DNA of 5,382 nt from Fimbriiglobus sp. (GTDB lineage: Bacteria; Planctomycetota; Planctomycetia; Gemmatales; Gemmataceae), in assembly GCA_025352585.1 (NCBI GenBank), contig JANXTD010000750.1, forward strand, positions 1-5,382, written 5' to 3'. The notes under the pieces were generated by a model. The model had not been told where the DNA came from. It saw only the letters and a list, made by a program, of their open reading frames with translations, and did not search any database. The position numbers and the translations under genes are program-made. This document shows, one piece after another, positions 5,292 to 5,382 of this stretch. The stretch's first letter is position 1; each line of letters opens with the position of its first letter.

Positions 5292-5317
5292 CTCTTGTTA
5301 GCCCGACGCGCGAGCGA
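5292..5317 (-). repeat. Right copy of 26-bp intergenic motif
   Basis: This is the inverted partner of 86-111, identical at 25 of 26 positions. Read on the minus strand it points toward the methyltransferase and ends 93 bases before its TTG start. It has one AACAAGAG unit rather than the expanded array of the left copy, and the hairpin it can form is weaker because the following bases differ. Confidence 0.8.
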
Positions 5318-5382
5318 GGGTCGAAGCGGGCGGGTGCAAGGTTCGCGGCCGCTGACGGTACCGCATCCGCTCGCCAACATCG
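5318..5382. other. Right-end stretch with no recognised gene
   Basis: These 65 bases show no recognisable product. On the minus strand a frame is open from the window edge (5381) to a TAA at 5298-5300 inside the 26-bp motif, 27 codons in all. It could be the tail of a gene lying to the right, but it is too short to judge. Confidence 0.3.

Noticed and set aside
86..5317. The inverted 26-bp motifs as ends of a transposon or genomic island
   Set aside because: No transposase or integrase lies between them, the enclosed genes include housekeeping ribF, composition is uniform, and the tails point inward toward genes as intergenic repeats do.
5321..5382. Possible tRNA or small RNA at the right edge (GGTTCG-like string near 5340)
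   Set aside because: No cloverleaf stems or conserved anticodon-arm spacing could be built around it.

Overview
The window is about 70% G+C, with codon third positions overwhelmingly G or C. It is packed with short-gap and overlapping genes. The gene set (a RibF of family length, a free-standing NifU-like domain, an exported BD-FAE-type esterase, a receiver-PP2C regulator, a FUSC-like membrane protein and a RY-motif methyltransferase) and the style of the intergenic DNA suggest a planctomycete of the Gemmataceae type. That assignment is an inference from composition and gene style. No rRNA or marker phylogeny is present.

Layout: positions 1-205 are non-genic or carry only the tail of an upstream gene. 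They hold an 84-bp palindrome, a 26-bp intergenic motif that recurs in inverted orientation at the far end of the window, and an 11-bp tandem repeat. A plus-strand run follows: ribF (206-1141), a NifU-like Fe-S domain protein starting at a GTG that overlaps the ribF stop (1138-1371), a 68-nt gap with a possible promoter, a secreted alpha/beta-hydrolase (1440-2381), a 59-aa small ORF with an export-type N-terminus that overlaps both neighbours (2381-2560), and a response-regulator/PP2C phosphatase fusion (2557-3747). After a 23-nt convergent gap, a minus-strand pair reads leftwards from a good sigma70-like promoter: a class I SAM methyltransferase (5198-4311, TTG start) and then a small FUSC-like membrane protein (4256-3771). 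The last ~180 bases hold this promoter and the second copy of the 26-bp motif.

How the genes fit together: ribF and the NifU-like gene are translationally coupled and both serve redox cofactors (FMN/FAD and Fe-S clusters). The esterase, the small ORF and the PP2C regulator form a second coupled block that could be co-transcribed with the first or driven by its own promoter. No link between the esterase and the regulator is known to me. The methyltransferase-FUSC pair looks like an independent two-gene operon. I see no clear CRISPR array, transposase, tRNA or defence system. The least ordinary items are the small exported ORF missed by length cut-offs and the two 26-bp motifs, which sit 94 and 93 nt before the start codons of the two outward-bounding genes and point toward them.
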